DNA of 64,000 nucleotides from Micromonospora alfalfae. GTDB lineage: Bacteria; Actinomycetota; Actinomycetes; Mycobacteriales; Micromonosporaceae. The stretch lies in NCBI RefSeq assembly GCF_022230925.1, contig NZ_JAKKFH010000016.1, forward strand, positions 1-64,000. Reading direction: 5' to 3'. The position numbers and the translations under genes are program-made. Shown one piece after another: positions 17,016 through 26,299 of this stretch. Positions within the stretch are counted from its first letter, which is position 1. Each line of letters starts with the position of its first letter. The notes under the pieces are model-generated. The model saw nothing but the letters and a program-made list of their open reading frames with translations. It searched no databases and was not told the origin of the DNA.

Positions 17016-17327
17016 CGGGCGATCATGCCCTGCCTGCCGCCGCACCGGAACACGGACCGGCACCCGGCACCATCCCTGAATGGCTGTTGCCTCGGTCGGT
17101 GGCGATCCTCTACGGTCTGCTCAGCGGTGGGCGGTGCGGTCCGCATCCGACCCGACACCGCCGGTTGCCCGTCGTGCGGGCCGGGATGGTGGAATCCCGG
17201 GTCGCCCCGTCGGCGGTGACCCGGCGGTCGTGTGACTCCCAGCTCGTCCCCTCGGGTCCTGTTGCCCGGGTGGCTCCGTGTGGAGCCGACGGCGAGCCGG
17301 GGCACGCCGACCCACCGGGAGAGCCCC
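17016..17327. other. intergenic region upstream of urease genes, with a hairpin
   Basis: These 312 bases separate the membrane-protein gene from ureA. A perfect dyad, CCGGGAT at 17181 and ATCCCGG at 17194 with a six-base loop, sits about 130 bases before ureA and may be an operator or RNA hairpin. I see no convincing GlnR box or coding frame. The urease promoter should be here. Confidence 0.5.
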
Positions 17328-17630
17328 GTGTTCCTCAGCCCGCACGAGCAGGACCGCCTGCTCGTCCACGTCGCGGCAGATGTCGCCCGCGCCCGCCGCG
17401 AACGCGGCCTGCGCCTCAACTACCCCGAAGCCGTCGCGGTGATCACCGCGTTCCTCCTCGAAGGGGCCCGCGACGGGCGGTCGGTGGTCGACCTGATGTC
17501 GGCCGGCCGGGCGGTGCTCGGCCGCGACGACGTCCAGGACGGCATCCCCGAGCTGCTGAGGGAGGTGCAGGTGGAGGCGACCTTCCCGGACGGCACCAAG
17601 CTCGTGACCGTGCACCACCCGATCCCATGA
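17328..17630 (+). CDS. ureA: urease gamma subunit
   Basis: The 100-residue product is the standard length for the gamma subunit of urease, the cytosolic nickel enzyme that splits urea to ammonia and carbamate. The family pattern is clear: [42 protein letters not shown] and [18 protein letters not shown]. The GTG at 17328 is chosen because it gives exactly the conserved N terminus. Its stop overlaps the ureB ATG by four bases. Confidence 0.93.
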   Translation: MFLSPHEQDRLLVHVAADVARARRERGLRLNYPEAVAVITAFLLEGARDGRSVVDLMSAGRAVLGRDDVQDGIPELLREVQVEATFPDGTKLVTVHHPIP

Positions 17631-17974
17631 TCCCCGGGGAGATCCTGCCGGCGGCGGACCCGGTCGACATCAACGTGGGGCGTCCGGTGACCACGGTGCT
17701 CGTGGTCAACACCGCCGATCGCCCGGTGCAGGTCGGCTCGCACTACCACTTCGCCGAGGCCAATCCGGCGCTGTCGTTCGACCGGGGCGCGGCCTGGGGA
17801 CAACGGCTCGCCGTTCCGGCCGGCACCTCGGTCCGGTTCGAGCCGGGCATCAACCGCAGCGTCGACCTCGTGCCACTTGGCGGCGCACGCGTCGTGCCGG
17901 GCCTGCGCGCAGAGTGCGCCGGACCGTTGGACCCGTCGCCGCACGCGGTCACGGCCGACGGGTCGCCGCGGTGA
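17627..17974 (+). CDS. ureB: urease beta subunit
   Basis: The 115-residue product starts [20 protein letters not shown] and contains the diagnostic [18 protein letters not shown] stretch and RFEPG, as in UreB proteins, which pack around UreC to build the trimeric holoenzyme. Start and stop overlap the flanking genes by four bases each, so UreA, UreB and UreC are probably made in balanced amounts. The C-terminal tail after [14 protein letters not shown] is slightly longer than in some relatives. Confidence 0.93.
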   Translation: MIPGEILPAADPVDINVGRPVTTVLVVNTADRPVQVGSHYHFAEANPALSFDRGAAWGQRLAVPAGTSVRFEPGINRSVDLVPLGGARVVPGLRAECAGPLDPSPHAVTADGSPR

Positions 17975-19674
17975 GCGTCGTGCGGCGGGACCGCTACATC
18001 GACCTGTACGGACCGACGACCGGTGACCGGATCCGACTGGCCGACACCAACCTGCTGATCGAGGTGGAGACCGACCACTGCGTGGGCGGCGACGAGGCGG
18101 TCTTCGGCGGCGGGAAGGTGATCCGCGAGTCGATGGGGCAGTCCCGTGCCACCCGCGCCGAGGGGGCGCTGGACACCGTCATCACCGGCGCCGTGGTGCT
18201 CGACCACTGGGGCGTGGTCAAGGCCGACGTGGGGCTGCGCGACGGGCGCATCGTGGCGCTCGGCCGCTCCGGCAACCCGGACACCATGCCCGGTGTCCAC
18301 CCCGACCTGGTCATCGGCCCGTCGACCGAGGTGATCGCGGGCAACGGTCGGATCCTCACCGCCGGAGCGGTCGACACCCACGTGCACTTCATCTGCCCGC
18401 AGATCGTCACCGAGGCGCTGGCCAGTGGCATCACCACGATGGTCGGCGGTGGCACCGGGCCGGCCGAGGGGACCCGCGCGACAACTGTCACACCGAACGC
18501 CTGGCACCTGGCCCGGATGCACGAGGCACTGGACACCATGCCGGTCAACGTGCTGCTGCTCGGCAAGGGCAACACCGTCTCCACCGAGGCGTTGTGGGAA
18601 CAGTTGCGGGCCGGCGCGGGCGGTTTCAAGCTGCACGAGGACTGGGGCACCACACCGGCGGCGATCGACGCCTGCCTGCGGGTGGCGGACGCGTCCGGGG
18701 TCCAGGTGTCGATCCACACCGACACGCTCAACGAGGCCGGGTTCGTCGCCGACACCCTGCGGGCGATCGGTGGTCGGGCGATCCACTCGTACCACACCGA
18801 GGGAGCCGGCGGCGGGCACGCGCCGGACATCATCACAGTGGCCAGCGAACCGAACGTGCTGCCGTCGTCGACCAACCCGACCCGGCCGTACACCGCAAAC
18901 ACCCTGGCCGAGCACCTGGACATGTTGATGGTCTGCCACCATCTCAATCCGTCCGTCCCGGAGGACCTGGCCTTCGCCGAGAGTCGGATCCGACCGTCCA
19001 CGATGGCGGCCGAGGACCTGCTGCACGACCTCGGCGCGATCTCGATCATCGGCTCGGACGCGCAGGCGATGGGCCGGGTCGGCGAGGTGATCATGCGGAC
19101 CTGGCAGAGCGCCCACGTGATGAAGGACCGGGTCGGCGCCCTGCCGGGTGACGGGCCCGCCGACAACAACCGGGCCCGACGGTACGTGGCGAAATACACC
19201 ATCTGCGCGGCGATGGCCAACGGCCTGGAACGGGAGGTCGGCTCGGTCGAACCAGGCAAGCTCGCCGACCTGGTGCTGTGGGACCCGGCGTTCTTCGGCG
19301 TACGGCCGCACCTGGTGCTCAAGGGCGGCATGATCGCGTACGCCCAGATGGGCGACGCCAACGCCTCGATCCCGACACCGCAGCCGATGCTGCCGAGGCC
19401 GATGTTCGGGGCGTACGGCGCAGCGGCGGCCGCCACCAGCCTGGCCTTCGTGGCCCCGGCGGCCCTGGACGCCGGACTCCGCCTCGACGTGCGTCGCCGG
19501 GTGGTGCCGGTGAGCGACGTACGGTCGCGGGGCAAGGCCGACCTGCCGGAGAACAACGCGATGCCGCGCATCGAGGTGGACCCGGACACCTTCACCGTGC
19601 GGATCGACGGGCAGGTGGTGGAGCCGGACCCGGTGACCCGGCTGCCGATGGCCCAGCGGTACTTCCTGTTCTGA
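17971..19674 (+). CDS. ureC: urease alpha (catalytic) subunit
   Basis: The GTG at 17971 gives a 567-residue catalytic subunit. All nickel ligands are visible: His137 and His139 in DTHVHF, the carbamylated Lys220 in [10 protein letters not shown], histidines in VSIHTDT and [14 protein letters not shown], and Asp363 in [11 protein letters not shown]. The mobile flap has Cys322-His323 in MVCHHLNP, so the enzyme should be active. It belongs to the bacterial three-subunit type. Nickel insertion is by UreD, UreF and UreG, encoded next; ureE is absent. Confidence 0.96.
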   Translation: MSVVRRDRYIDLYGPTTGDRIRLADTNLLIEVETDHCVGGDEAVFGGGKVIRESMGQSRATRAEGALDTVITGAVVLDHWGVVKADVGLRDGRIVALGRSGNPDTMPGVHPDLVIGPSTEVIAGNGRILTAGAVDTHVHFICPQIVTEALASGITTMVGGGTGPAEGTRATTVTPNAWHLARMHEALDTMPVNVLLLGKGNTVSTEALWEQLRAGAGGFKLHEDWGTTPAAIDACLRVADASGVQVSIHTDTLNEAGFVADTLRAIGGRAIHSYHTEGAGGGHAPDIITVASEPNVLPSSTNPTRPYTANTLAEHLDMLMVCHHLNPSVPEDLAFAESRIRPSTMAAEDLLHDLGAISIIGSDAQAMGRVGEVIMRTWQSAHVMKDRVGALPGDGPADNNRARRYVAKYTICAAMANGLEREVGSVEPGKLADLVLWDPAFFGVRPHLVLKGGMIAYAQMGDANASIPTPQPMLPRPMFGAYGAAAAATSLAFVAPAALDAGLRLDVRRRVVPVSDVRSRGKADLPENNAMPRIEVDPDTFTVRIDGQVVEPDPVTRLPMAQRYFLF

Positions 19675-20420
19675 TGGCGACGCCGAGCCTGCTGTTGCTG
19701 TTGGCCGACGGGCGCTTCCCGGCCGGGGCGCACGCGCACTCCGGTGGTCTGGAGGCGGCCGTCGCCGCCGGCCGGGTCACCGACCTGACCTCGTTGGAGG
19801 CGTTCCTGGCCGGACGGCTGGCCACCGCCGGTCTTGTCGGCGCGGCGTTCGCGGCGGCCGCACACCGGGTGGCGATGCCCGAGACGGTCGGCTCGGCGCA
19901 CCCGGCCCGGTCCGCCCGACCATCGGACGCGCCGGTCGGGTCTCCCGCTCGGTCGGGGGCGCTGGCCCGGCTCGACGCGGAGCTGGACGCGCGTACCGCC
20001 GCCCCGGCGTTGCGGGCGGTCTCGCGCCGGCAGGGCCGGGCGCTGCTGCGAGCCGGCCGGTCCATCTGGTCGGACGCCCCGTTCGCCGACCTGCCCGCGA
20101 CGCCAGGTGGCGCGCACCAACCGCTGGTGCTCGGGCTGCTCTGCGCTGCGGCCGGGTTGTCCCGCGTCGAGACCGCCACGATCGCCGCGTACGGGACGTT
20201 GACCGGGGCGGCCAGCGCCGGTGTACGTCTGCTCGGCCTCGATCCGTACCAGGTCCAGGCCCTGCTTGTCGGCCTGGCCGACGCCTGCGACGGCACTGCC
20301 GCCGACGCGGCGCGGGCCGCCGATGACCCACCGGAGCGGCTGCCGGCCGCCGCCGCCCCACTTGCCGACATCCATGCCGAAATCCATGCCACCTGGGAGG
20401 TGCGTCTCTTTGCGTCCTGA
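19674..20420 (+). CDS. ureF: urease accessory protein UreF
   Basis: The ATG shares one base with the ureC stop (TGATG). The 248-residue helical protein shows the UreF landmarks [20 protein letters not shown] at the N terminus and [19 protein letters not shown] near residue 185. UreF works with UreD and UreG in the apo-urease activation complex and gates GTP hydrolysis. A stretch near residues 78 to 95 rich in Ala, Pro, Arg and Ser looks like a low-complexity linker. Confidence 0.88.
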   Translation: MATPSLLLLLADGRFPAGAHAHSGGLEAAVAAGRVTDLTSLEAFLAGRLATAGLVGAAFAAAAHRVAMPETVGSAHPARSARPSDAPVGSPARSGALARLDAELDARTAAPALRAVSRRQGRALLRAGRSIWSDAPFADLPATPGGAHQPLVLGLLCAAAGLSRVETATIAAYGTLTGAASAGVRLLGLDPYQVQALLVGLADACDGTAADAARAADDPPERLPAAAAPLADIHAEIHATWEVRLFAS

Positions 20421-21195
20421 CACCGTTGTGCCGAGCGCTGTGCCCGCCGTCGAACCGCTCACGCCGCCGCCGGCCGTCCCACCCCACGACGAGAGCGTTC
20501 CGCACGCCCATCCGGAGCCGGGGGTGGACCCCCATCCGCCGTTGGCGCGTGCCGGTCGGGCCCTGCGGGTCGGCATCGGCGGCCCGGTCGGCTCCGGCAA
20601 GACGGCCCTGGTGGCCGCGCTCTGCCGTGCCTTCGCCGACGAGTTGCGGCTCGGCGTGGTGACCAACGACATCTACACGACCGAGGACGCCGATTTCCTC
20701 CGGCGGGCCGGTGTGCTGGACCCGGCCCGGATCCGCGCTGTGGAGACCGGCTGCTGCCCGCACACGGCGATCCGTGACGACATCGGTGCCAACCTGGACG
20801 CCGTCGACGAGCTGGCCGAGGCCGTCGGCCCGTTGGACCTCGTCCTCGTGGAGAGCGGTGGGGACAACCTGACCGCGACCTTCAGTCGGGGGCTGGTCGA
20901 CCGGCAGATCTTCGTGGTCGACGTGGCGGGCGGGGACAAGGTGCCCCGCAAGGGCGGGCCCGGGGTCACCGCCGCCGACCTTCTCGTGATCAACAAGACC
21001 GACCTGGCGCCGATGGTGGGTGCCGACCTCGCCGTCATGGATCGTGACGCGCGGGCCCGGCGCGGCGACCTCCCGACCCTCTTCCTGTCCATCGTGGGAG
21101 ACCCCACCGCCACGTCGGTAGCGGACTGGATCCGGCACGAGTTGGCCCACCACGCCGCAGCGCACCCACTGACCGTGCCGGTCGGCCCGGCCTGA
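20410..21195 (+). CDS. ureG: urease accessory GTPase UreG with His-containing N-terminal extension
   Basis: UreG is the GTPase that delivers nickel to urease. The P-loop [11 protein letters not shown], the [12 protein letters not shown] segment, the nickel-binding [24 protein letters not shown] and NKTDLAP are all present. Before the GTPase lies an extension of about 55 residues with several histidines ([19 protein letters not shown]), possibly storing nickel in place of the missing UreE. The TTG at 20410 is preferred because GGGAGGTG sits nine bases before it; GTGs at 20428 and 20440 lack a ribosome site. The protein is 261 residues. Confidence 0.88.
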   Translation: MRPDTVVPSAVPAVEPLTPPPAVPPHDESVPHAHPEPGVDPHPPLARAGRALRVGIGGPVGSGKTALVAALCRAFADELRLGVVTNDIYTTEDADFLRRAGVLDPARIRAVETGCCPHTAIRDDIGANLDAVDELAEAVGPLDLVLVESGGDNLTATFSRGLVDRQIFVVDVAGGDKVPRKGGPGVTAADLLVINKTDLAPMVGADLAVMDRDARARRGDLPTLFLSIVGDPTATSVADWIRHELAHHAAAHPLTVPVGPA

Positions 21196-21911
21196 TGCGA
21201 GCGCTCGCTCGGCTGGTCGCCCGGGCCGACGGTCGGGGTGGCACGGCCCTGGTCGAGCTGCACGGCGAAACGCCGTTGCTGCTGCGCCAGACCCCGACCG
21301 ACGGTGGTGTCGCCACGGTGCACCTCGTCGGCGGGGCGGCCGGACCGCTCGCCGGCGACGATCTGCGCCTGGAGATCGAGGTTGGACCGGGCGCGGCCGT
21401 CCGGGTGCACAGCGTCGCCGCGTCGATCGCCCTACCGGGTCGCGCGGGTGCCGTCTCCCGGATGGCGGTTCGGGCGGTGGTGCACGCCGACGCCACGCTG
21501 CACTGGCTTCCGGAACAGTTGGTCGCGGCGGCCGGCTGCGCGCACCTCGCCGAGTCCCGGATCGAGTTGGCCGCCGGTGCGAGCCTGCTGTGGCGCGACG
21601 AGCTGATCTGCGGCCGGTACGGCGAGGCGCCCGGCGGCGCCGTCGTACACACCCAGGTCGACTACGCGGGTCGACCACTGCTGCGCCAGTCCCTCGCTGT
21701 GGGACCGCACGCGCCGGGCTGGGCCGGCCCGGCGGTGCTCGGCGGCGCCCCGGCCACCGGATCGCTGCTCGTGGTCGATCCGTCGCAGGCCGCCGAACCG
21801 CCAATGGCCGACGGCAGTGTCGCCCGGCTGCCGTTGGCCGGTGGCCCCGCGACACTGTGGACCGCCACGGCTCCCGACGCGCACACCCTGCGCGCCCACC
21901 TCAGCGTCTAG
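21195..21911 (+). CDS. ureD: urease accessory protein UreD (UreH)
   Basis: The ATG shares one base with the ureG stop. The 238-residue protein has the UreD pattern: a GDDLRLEIEVGPGAAVRVHS strand pair, the HWLPEQLVAAAGCAH stretch and LLWRDELICGRYGE. UreD binds urease directly and provides the tunnel through which nickel reaches the active site. It is the last gene of the urease operon. It is somewhat shorter than proteobacterial homologues, as in other actinobacteria. Confidence 0.87.
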   Translation: MRALARLVARADGRGGTALVELHGETPLLLRQTPTDGGVATVHLVGGAAGPLAGDDLRLEIEVGPGAAVRVHSVAASIALPGRAGAVSRMAVRAVVHADATLHWLPEQLVAAAGCAHLAESRIELAAGASLLWRDELICGRYGEAPGGAVVHTQVDYAGRPLLRQSLAVGPHAPGWAGPAVLGGAPATGSLLVVDPSQAAEPPMADGSVARLPLAGGPATLWTATAPDAHTLRAHLSV

Positions 21912-22028
21912 GGACCCGCTGCCGAGTCGTCTGCTGGTCCTGCCGGGATCGACCTCGGTCAGCGAGGCCGTTTCCGAGGTCAGTTTGGTGCGGTGAGCGA
22001 CGGCGCCGGGCGGGAGCGGGGAAGGGGG

Positions 22029-22493
22029 TCAGCGGTGTGGACCGACCGCGTCGGCGTGCTCCCGCTGACGGGTCGGGTCGAGGCGGCCGACTAGGTCGTC
22101 GAGGTGGCCGATCAGGTCAGCGGCCTGCTGGACGCCCAGTTCGGCGATGCTGGCTCGGACTCGTTCGTCCAGGCGGGCGTGCTCGCGGCGGCCGCGAACT
22201 GTCAGGTACGCCCGGATCCGTCGGCGGTCGATCGGATCGACCCGGCGGAAGACGAGGTTGCGGTCGACGAGCTGGTCGACCAGCTTGGTGAGGGTGCCCG
22301 GCGGCAGTGACGCCTCGACGGACACCTCGCTCATCGGGTGACCCTGGCCGTCGGCGAGCAGGCAGAGCACCCGCCACGCCTCGATGCTGATCGCGTCGTC
22401 GGCCAGCACAGCGCCCAGTCGGCGGGAGAGCAGCCGTTCGGCGCGGGTGAGCGAGCGCAGCAGGTCGGCTGGCGTCCCGGGCACGTCTGACAT
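22029..22493 (-). CDS. MarR-family transcriptional regulator
   Basis: The 154-residue protein has the MarR winged helix: ISIEAWRVLCLLADGQGHPM, the recognition helix SLPPGTLTKLVDQLVDRNLV and the wing RRVDPIDRRRIRAYLT. The ATG at 22493 follows AGGGAG. It is divergent from the AmiC-like sensor, with 96 bases between starts, and lies between the urease and urea-transport operons. It may regulate that divergent gene or the urt operon. Ligand unknown. Confidence 0.87.
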   Translation of the reverse strand: MSDVPGTPADLLRSLTRAERLLSRRLGAVLADDAISIEAWRVLCLLADGQGHPMSEVSVEASLPPGTLTKLVDQLVDRNLVFRRVDPIDRRRIRAYLTVRGRREHARLDERVRASIAELGVQQAADLIGHLDDLVGRLDPTRQREHADAVGPHR

Positions 22494-22589
22494 GAAACTC
22501 CCTGGGCCGGTGGCCCTGTCATGGTAGCGAGTCGTCCCGGCCAGTGGTGAGCGCTGGTCTTCCGTCGTGGGCCGGGCAATCATGTGGTC

Positions 22590-23672
22590 ATGTCCGCGCC
22601 GGCACCGCCGTGGCTGACCGTCGACAGTGCCGTGGTCAGCATCGCGCTGGTCTACCCGATGCGCGGGCCGGCCGGCATGTTCGGCCCCACCTGTGAACTC
22701 TGCGCGCAACTCGCGGTCGAGGAGATCAATCGGTGCGGTGGCGTGCTGGGTCGGGAGGTCCGGCTGGTGCCGGTCGACGGTGGCGCACCGCCGGCCGAGG
22801 TGGCCGCCGAGGTCGAGGCGTTGGTGTCGGTGGGGGCCGTGCAGGGGGTGACGGGGTGGCACATCTCCTCGGTGCGCCAGGCGTTGGCGCCCCGCGTCGC
22901 GCACCGGGTGCCCTACGTCTACACCGCACTCTACGAGGGCGGCGAACGCACCGAAGGTGTCTTCCTGACCAGCGAGACGCCGGATGCCCAACTGTGGCCC
23001 GCGATGCGGCTGCTCGCCGCGGAGCAGGGCGTGCGCCGCTGGTTCGTGGTGGGCAACGACTACGTGTGGCCGCGCCGGACGTCGCGCGCGGCCCAGCGGT
23101 ACGCGCTGCGCGCCGGTGGGCAGGTGGTGGGCAGGCACTTCCTGCCGTTGGACGCGCACGACTTCACCGAGGTGTTGCGCCGCATCGAGCACAGTGACGC
23201 GGACGCGGTGTTGATGCTGCTGGTCGGTGCCGACGCGGTCCGGTTCAACCGCGCGTTCGCCCGATCCGGCCTGGACCAGCGCTGCCTGCGGTTGAGCACC
23301 CTGATGGACGAGAACATGCTGTTGGCCAGCGGCGCCGGCGCGACCCGGAGGCTGTACAGCACGGCGGGTTTCTTCGCCGGGCTGGTCACACAGGAGAATC
23401 TCGACTTCCACGGCGAGTTCGCGCGGCGTTTCGGGGTGGAGGCGCCGCCGCTGGGAAGCCTGGGGGAGTCCTGCTACGAGGGCGTCATGCTGCTTGCCGC
23501 GCTGATCGGCCAGGCCCGCACCCTCGACGTACGGGCCATCGAGACGGCCGCCGACACGGTTGCCTACCACGGGCCGCGTGGGCGGTTGCGGCTGCGCCAG
23601 CGGCACGTCCGGCAGCGCATCTACCTCGCCGAGGCCGACGGGCTCGACTTCACAGTGCTCGCCCAGCTCTGA
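22590..23672 (+). CDS. cytosolic ABC-type ligand-binding protein, AmiC/UrtA-like sensor
   Basis: The 360-residue protein has the periplasmic-binding fold of UrtA and AmiC but no signal peptide or lipobox, so it should stay in the cytosol. Family marks include VSIALVYPMRGPAGMFGP, LAVEEINRCGGVLGREV, FVVGNDYVWPRRTSRAA and GESCYEGVMLLAALIG. AmiC of Pseudomonas is a ligand-controlled regulator rather than a transporter part, and this location, just upstream of a terminator-bearing leader before urtA, fits a sensor of urea or short amides. No AmiR/ANTAR partner is encoded nearby. A GTG six bases upstream (22584) is an alternative start. Confidence 0.72.
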   Translation: MSAPAPPWLTVDSAVVSIALVYPMRGPAGMFGPTCELCAQLAVEEINRCGGVLGREVRLVPVDGGAPPAEVAAEVEALVSVGAVQGVTGWHISSVRQALAPRVAHRVPYVYTALYEGGERTEGVFLTSETPDAQLWPAMRLLAAEQGVRRWFVVGNDYVWPRRTSRAAQRYALRAGGQVVGRHFLPLDAHDFTEVLRRIEHSDADAVLMLLVGADAVRFNRAFARSGLDQRCLRLSTLMDENMLLASGAGATRRLYSTAGFFAGLVTQENLDFHGEFARRFGVEAPPLGSLGESCYEGVMLLAALIGQARTLDVRAIETAADTVAYHGPRGRLRLRQRHVRQRIYLAEADGLDFTVLAQL

Positions 23673-23702
23673 ACTCAGCACGGCAGTCGGCCCAGCCGAC
23701 CC

Positions 23703-23733
23703 TTGACAGCGCCACCCGATCCCGTCCTAAGAT
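23703..23733 (+). promoter_or_regulatory. sigma-70-like promoter upstream of urtA leader
   Basis: TTGACA at 23703 to 23708 and TAAGAT at 23728 to 23733 are separated by 19 bases, a good match to a vegetative promoter for a high-GC organism. Transcription should start near 23740 and run into the structured RNA and the urt operon. Confidence 0.6.
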
Positions 23734-23739
23734 GCTTCC

Positions 23740-23885
23740 TGCGTGAAGTATCTGCCATGGGGTCAGATCTCACCATTGCGTGCCCACCGTCGACGGATTT
23801 GTCCGTCGACCAATGTGGTGGCACTTATCCTGCGTTTTTCCGAACGGCCGACACCGCTTCCTCCCAAACGGTGTCGGCCGTTTTT
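23740..23885 (+). ncRNA. candidate structured leader or small RNA ending in an intrinsic terminator
   Basis: Downstream of the promoter, the predicted RNA folds into a long hairpin: GTCGACGGA at 23789 pairs with TCCGTCGAC at 23802 across a TTTG loop, extended by GTGCC(C)ACC at 23780 with GGTGGCAC at 23817, leaving a CAATGT bulge. Eighteen bases later comes a 14-pair terminator hairpin. The order aptamer-like hairpin then terminator before urtA suggests transcription attenuation; a free-standing RNA of about 145 bases is the alternative. Known guanidine-I and II riboswitch motifs were not recognised. Confidence 0.5.
23843..23885 (+). terminator. strong intrinsic terminator in the urtA leader
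   Basis: AACGGCCGACACCG at 23843 pairs perfectly over 14 bases with its complement at 23869 to 23882, with a 12-base loop, and is followed by T to 23885. A terminator with a T tract stands out in this GC-rich window. It lies about 200 bases before the urtA ATG, so readthrough or a second promoter is needed to express urtABCDE. Confidence 0.75.
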
Positions 23886-23909
23886 CGTGCGCGCCTCGAC
23901 GGTCCCTCG

Positions 23910-23936
23910 GAAACAGTCAATTAAGGACTGGGAAAC
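23910..23936 (+). promoter_or_regulatory. possible GlnR box upstream of urtA
   Basis: GAAAC occurs at 23910 and 23932, exactly 22 bases apart, as in the actinobacterial GlnR consensus. The intervening half-site at 23921 (TTAAG) matches the expected GTNAC poorly, and no good half-site is seen 11 bases before the first. GlnR controls urease and urea uptake genes in several actinomycetes, so the location makes sense, but the match is partial. Confidence 0.35.
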
Positions 23937-24091
23937 ACCCGCGCAATCATGCCGGTCAACGCTTTCCCTGCCCATATCCGATCCGGTGCCCTGCGCGGCG
24001 TCCACCCGTCGACCCTGGCATCGCCCACGTCAGCTCCATCGGACCGCACCGACCGTCCTTTCGCCACTTGAGTGCACCGCAGGGAGAGTAG

Positions 24092-25336
24092 ATGTCATTA
24101 TTCCGGGGCCGCCGCATCCTGGCGGGTGCCATGACCCTGGTCGCCGCGGCCGCGATGACCGCGTGCGGCAGCAAGACCACCGACGAGGGCGGCGCGACCG
24201 GCGTCACCGCCGACGTCTCCGGTGACACCGTCAAGGTGGGCCTGCTCAACTCGCTCTCCGGGACCATGGCGATCAGCGAGGTCACCGTCCGCGACTCCAT
24301 CATGCTCGCCGTCGATGAGATCAACGCGGCCGGCGGTGTCCTCGGCAAGAAGATCCAGCCGGTCGGTGAGGACGGCGCCTCGGACTGGCCCACCTTCGCC
24401 GAGAAGGCCGAGAAGCTCATCTCCGAGGACCGCGTTGCCGCCGTCTTCGGCTGCTGGACGTCGGCCAGCCGCAAGGCGGTCAAGCCAGTGTTCGAGAAGA
24501 ACAAGGCGTTGCTGTTCTACCCGGTGCAGTACGAGGGGCTTGAGCAGTCGCCCTACATCTTCTACACCGGAGCGACGACCAACCAGCAGATCGTTCCCGG
24601 GCTGGACTACCTCAAGTCGCAAGGCGTCAAGTCGGTCTATCTGGTCGGTAGCGACTACGTCTTTCCGCGAACCGCAAACAAAATCATCAAGGCGTACGCG
24701 ACCGCGAACGGGATGACGGTGCTGGGTGAGGATTACGCGCCGCTCGGCTCCACCGAGTTCGGCACCATCGTCAACAAGGTCAAATCGTCCGGCGCGGACG
24801 CGGTGTTCAACACACTCAACGGTGACAGCAACGTGGCCTTCTTCAAGGAGTACAAGTCCGCGGGTCTGAGCGCCGCCGCGATGCCGGTGGTGTCGGTGTC
24901 GATCGCCGAGGAAGAGGTGAAGGGCATCGGCACCCAGTACCTGGAGGGCCAGCTGACGGCCTGGAACTACTACCAGACCACCCCGGGCGCGGCGAACTCG
25001 AAGTTCGTGGCCGCGTACAAGGCGAAGTACGGCGCGGACAAGCCGACAAGCGATCCGATGGAGGCCGCGTACGTCGGCGTGCACCTGTGGAAGGCGATGG
25101 TCGAGAAGGCCGGCGCCTTCGACGTGGAGAAGGTTCGCTCCGCCTCGGACGGGATCACCTTCGACGCGCCGGAGGGTCTGGTCACCGTCGACGGCAAGAC
25201 CCAGCACATCGCCAAGACCGCCCGGATCGGCAAGATCGGCGCGGACGGTCTGATCACCGAGGTGTGGAACTCCGGCAAGCCGGTCGCACCGGACCCGTAC
25301 CTCAAGACCTACCCGTGGGCGAGCGGCCTGAGCTGA
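24092..25336 (+). CDS. urtA: urea ABC transporter, substrate-binding lipoprotein
   Basis: The 414-residue protein captures urea outside the membrane for the UrtABCDE importer. The signal peptide ends in a lipobox (MTACGS) with the lipidated cysteine near residue 26. The mature part has [17 protein letters not shown], the [19 protein letters not shown] stretch that is highly conserved in UrtA, and [15 protein letters not shown]. The ATG follows AGGGAGAG. It is a paralogue of the cytosolic sensor encoded upstream. About 75 bases separate it from urtB. Confidence 0.92.
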   Translation: MSLFRGRRILAGAMTLVAAAAMTACGSKTTDEGGATGVTADVSGDTVKVGLLNSLSGTMAISEVTVRDSIMLAVDEINAAGGVLGKKIQPVGEDGASDWPTFAEKAEKLISEDRVAAVFGCWTSASRKAVKPVFEKNKALLFYPVQYEGLEQSPYIFYTGATTNQQIVPGLDYLKSQGVKSVYLVGSDYVFPRTANKIIKAYATANGMTVLGEDYAPLGSTEFGTIVNKVKSSGADAVFNTLNGDSNVAFFKEYKSAGLSAAAMPVVSVSIAEEEVKGIGTQYLEGQLTAWNYYQTTPGAANSKFVAAYKAKYGADKPTSDPMEAAYVGVHLWKAMVEKAGAFDVEKVRSASDGITFDAPEGLVTVDGKTQHIAKTARIGKIGADGLITEVWNSGKPVAPDPYLKTYPWASGLS

Positions 25337-25411
25337 CGCCGCCGGCCCGGGCGGAACGCGTTGCCGCGCGCTCCGCCCGGGCCACCCGACCAGCAGTTCG
25401 GAGTCCCCACA

Positions 25412-26299
25412 GTGACAGTCCTCTTCGGTCAACTCTTCACCGGCATCAGCATCGGCGCGGTGCTGCTGCTCATCGCGCTCGGCCTGGCGCTGACCTTCGG
25501 CCAGATGAACGTGATCAACATGGCGCACGGTGAATTCATCATGGCCGGCGCGTACACCACCTACGTTCTGCAACAGAGCATCACCGGCGCCGGCCTCTCG
25601 CTGGCGGTCGCGCTGCCGGTGGCGTTCGTGGTCGCCGGCACCATGGGTGTCCTGCTGGAGGTGCTGCTCATTCGCCGGCTCTACGCCCGGCCACTGGACA
25701 CCCTGCTGGTCACCTGGGGTGTCTCGCTGATTCTGCAACAACTGGCTCGGGACATCTTCGGCAGCCCGAACGTGCAAACCCGCGCGCCCGAGCTGCTCAC
25801 CGGCAACGTGGCGCTGCCCGGCGGGCTGACCATCGCCAACAACCGGCTGTTCATCCTGGCCCTGGCGCTGGCCGCCGTAGCGGCGCTCACACTGGCGCTG
25901 CGACTCACCCCGCTCGGGCGTCGCATCCGCGCGGTGGTGCAGAACCGCGACCTCGCCGCCGTGTCCGGCATCGCCACCTCCCGGGTCGACCGGACGACCT
26001 TCTTCCTCGGCTCCGGCCTGGCCGGGCTCGCCGGGGTGGCCCTCACCCTGCTCGGCCCGATCGGCCCGACAATGGGCACCAACCTGATCATCGACGCCTT
26101 CCTGGTCGTCGTGGTCGGCGGGATCGGCCAACTCAAGGGCAGTGTGATCGTCGCCTTCGCCCTCGGCGTGCTCCAGGCCACCGGGGAGTACCTGACCACC
26201 CTCAGCGTCGCCAAGGTGATCGTGTTCGTGGCGATCGTCGCGTTCCTCCAGTGGCGGCCACAGGGTCTGTTCACGCTGCGGACCAGGAGCCTCGCATGA
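25412..26299 (+). CDS. urtB: urea ABC transporter, permease UrtB
   Basis: The GTG at 25412 gives a 295-residue LivH-type permease with about eight transmembrane helices. The N terminus GQLFTGISIGAVLLLIALGL and the FGQMNVINMAHGEFIM motif are typical of UrtB, as is the IRAVVQNRDLAAVSGI cytoplasmic loop that contacts the ATPases. Many UrtB proteins carry a long periplasmic N-terminal domain; this one lacks it and resembles the short actinobacterial form. It overlaps urtC by four bases. Confidence 0.9.
   Translation: MTVLFGQLFTGISIGAVLLLIALGLALTFGQMNVINMAHGEFIMAGAYTTYVLQQSITGAGLSLAVALPVAFVVAGTMGVLLEVLLIRRLYARPLDTLLVTWGVSLILQQLARDIFGSPNVQTRAPELLTGNVALPGGLTIANNRLFILALALAAVAALTLALRLTPLGRRIRAVVQNRDLAAVSGIATSRVDRTTFFLGSGLAGLAGVALTLLGPIGPTMGTNLIIDAFLVVVVGGIGQLKGSVIVAFALGVLQATGEYLTTLSVAKVIVFVAIVAFLQWRPQGLFTLRTRSLA

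Noticed and set aside
17016..17327. GlnR box before ureA
   Set aside because: GTGAC occurs twice but at the wrong spacing (16 bases), and no GAAAC half-sites are present.
23740..23885. Guanidine (ykkC or mini-ykkC) riboswitch upstream of urtA
   Set aside because: The conserved loop motifs of those classes were not found, and the hairpins differ in shape, so only a generic structured RNA is claimed.
23843..23885. Plain terminator of the AmiC-like gene
   Set aside because: It is 170 bases past that gene's stop and a good promoter lies between, so it more likely ends a transcript that starts at 23740; dual use is not excluded.
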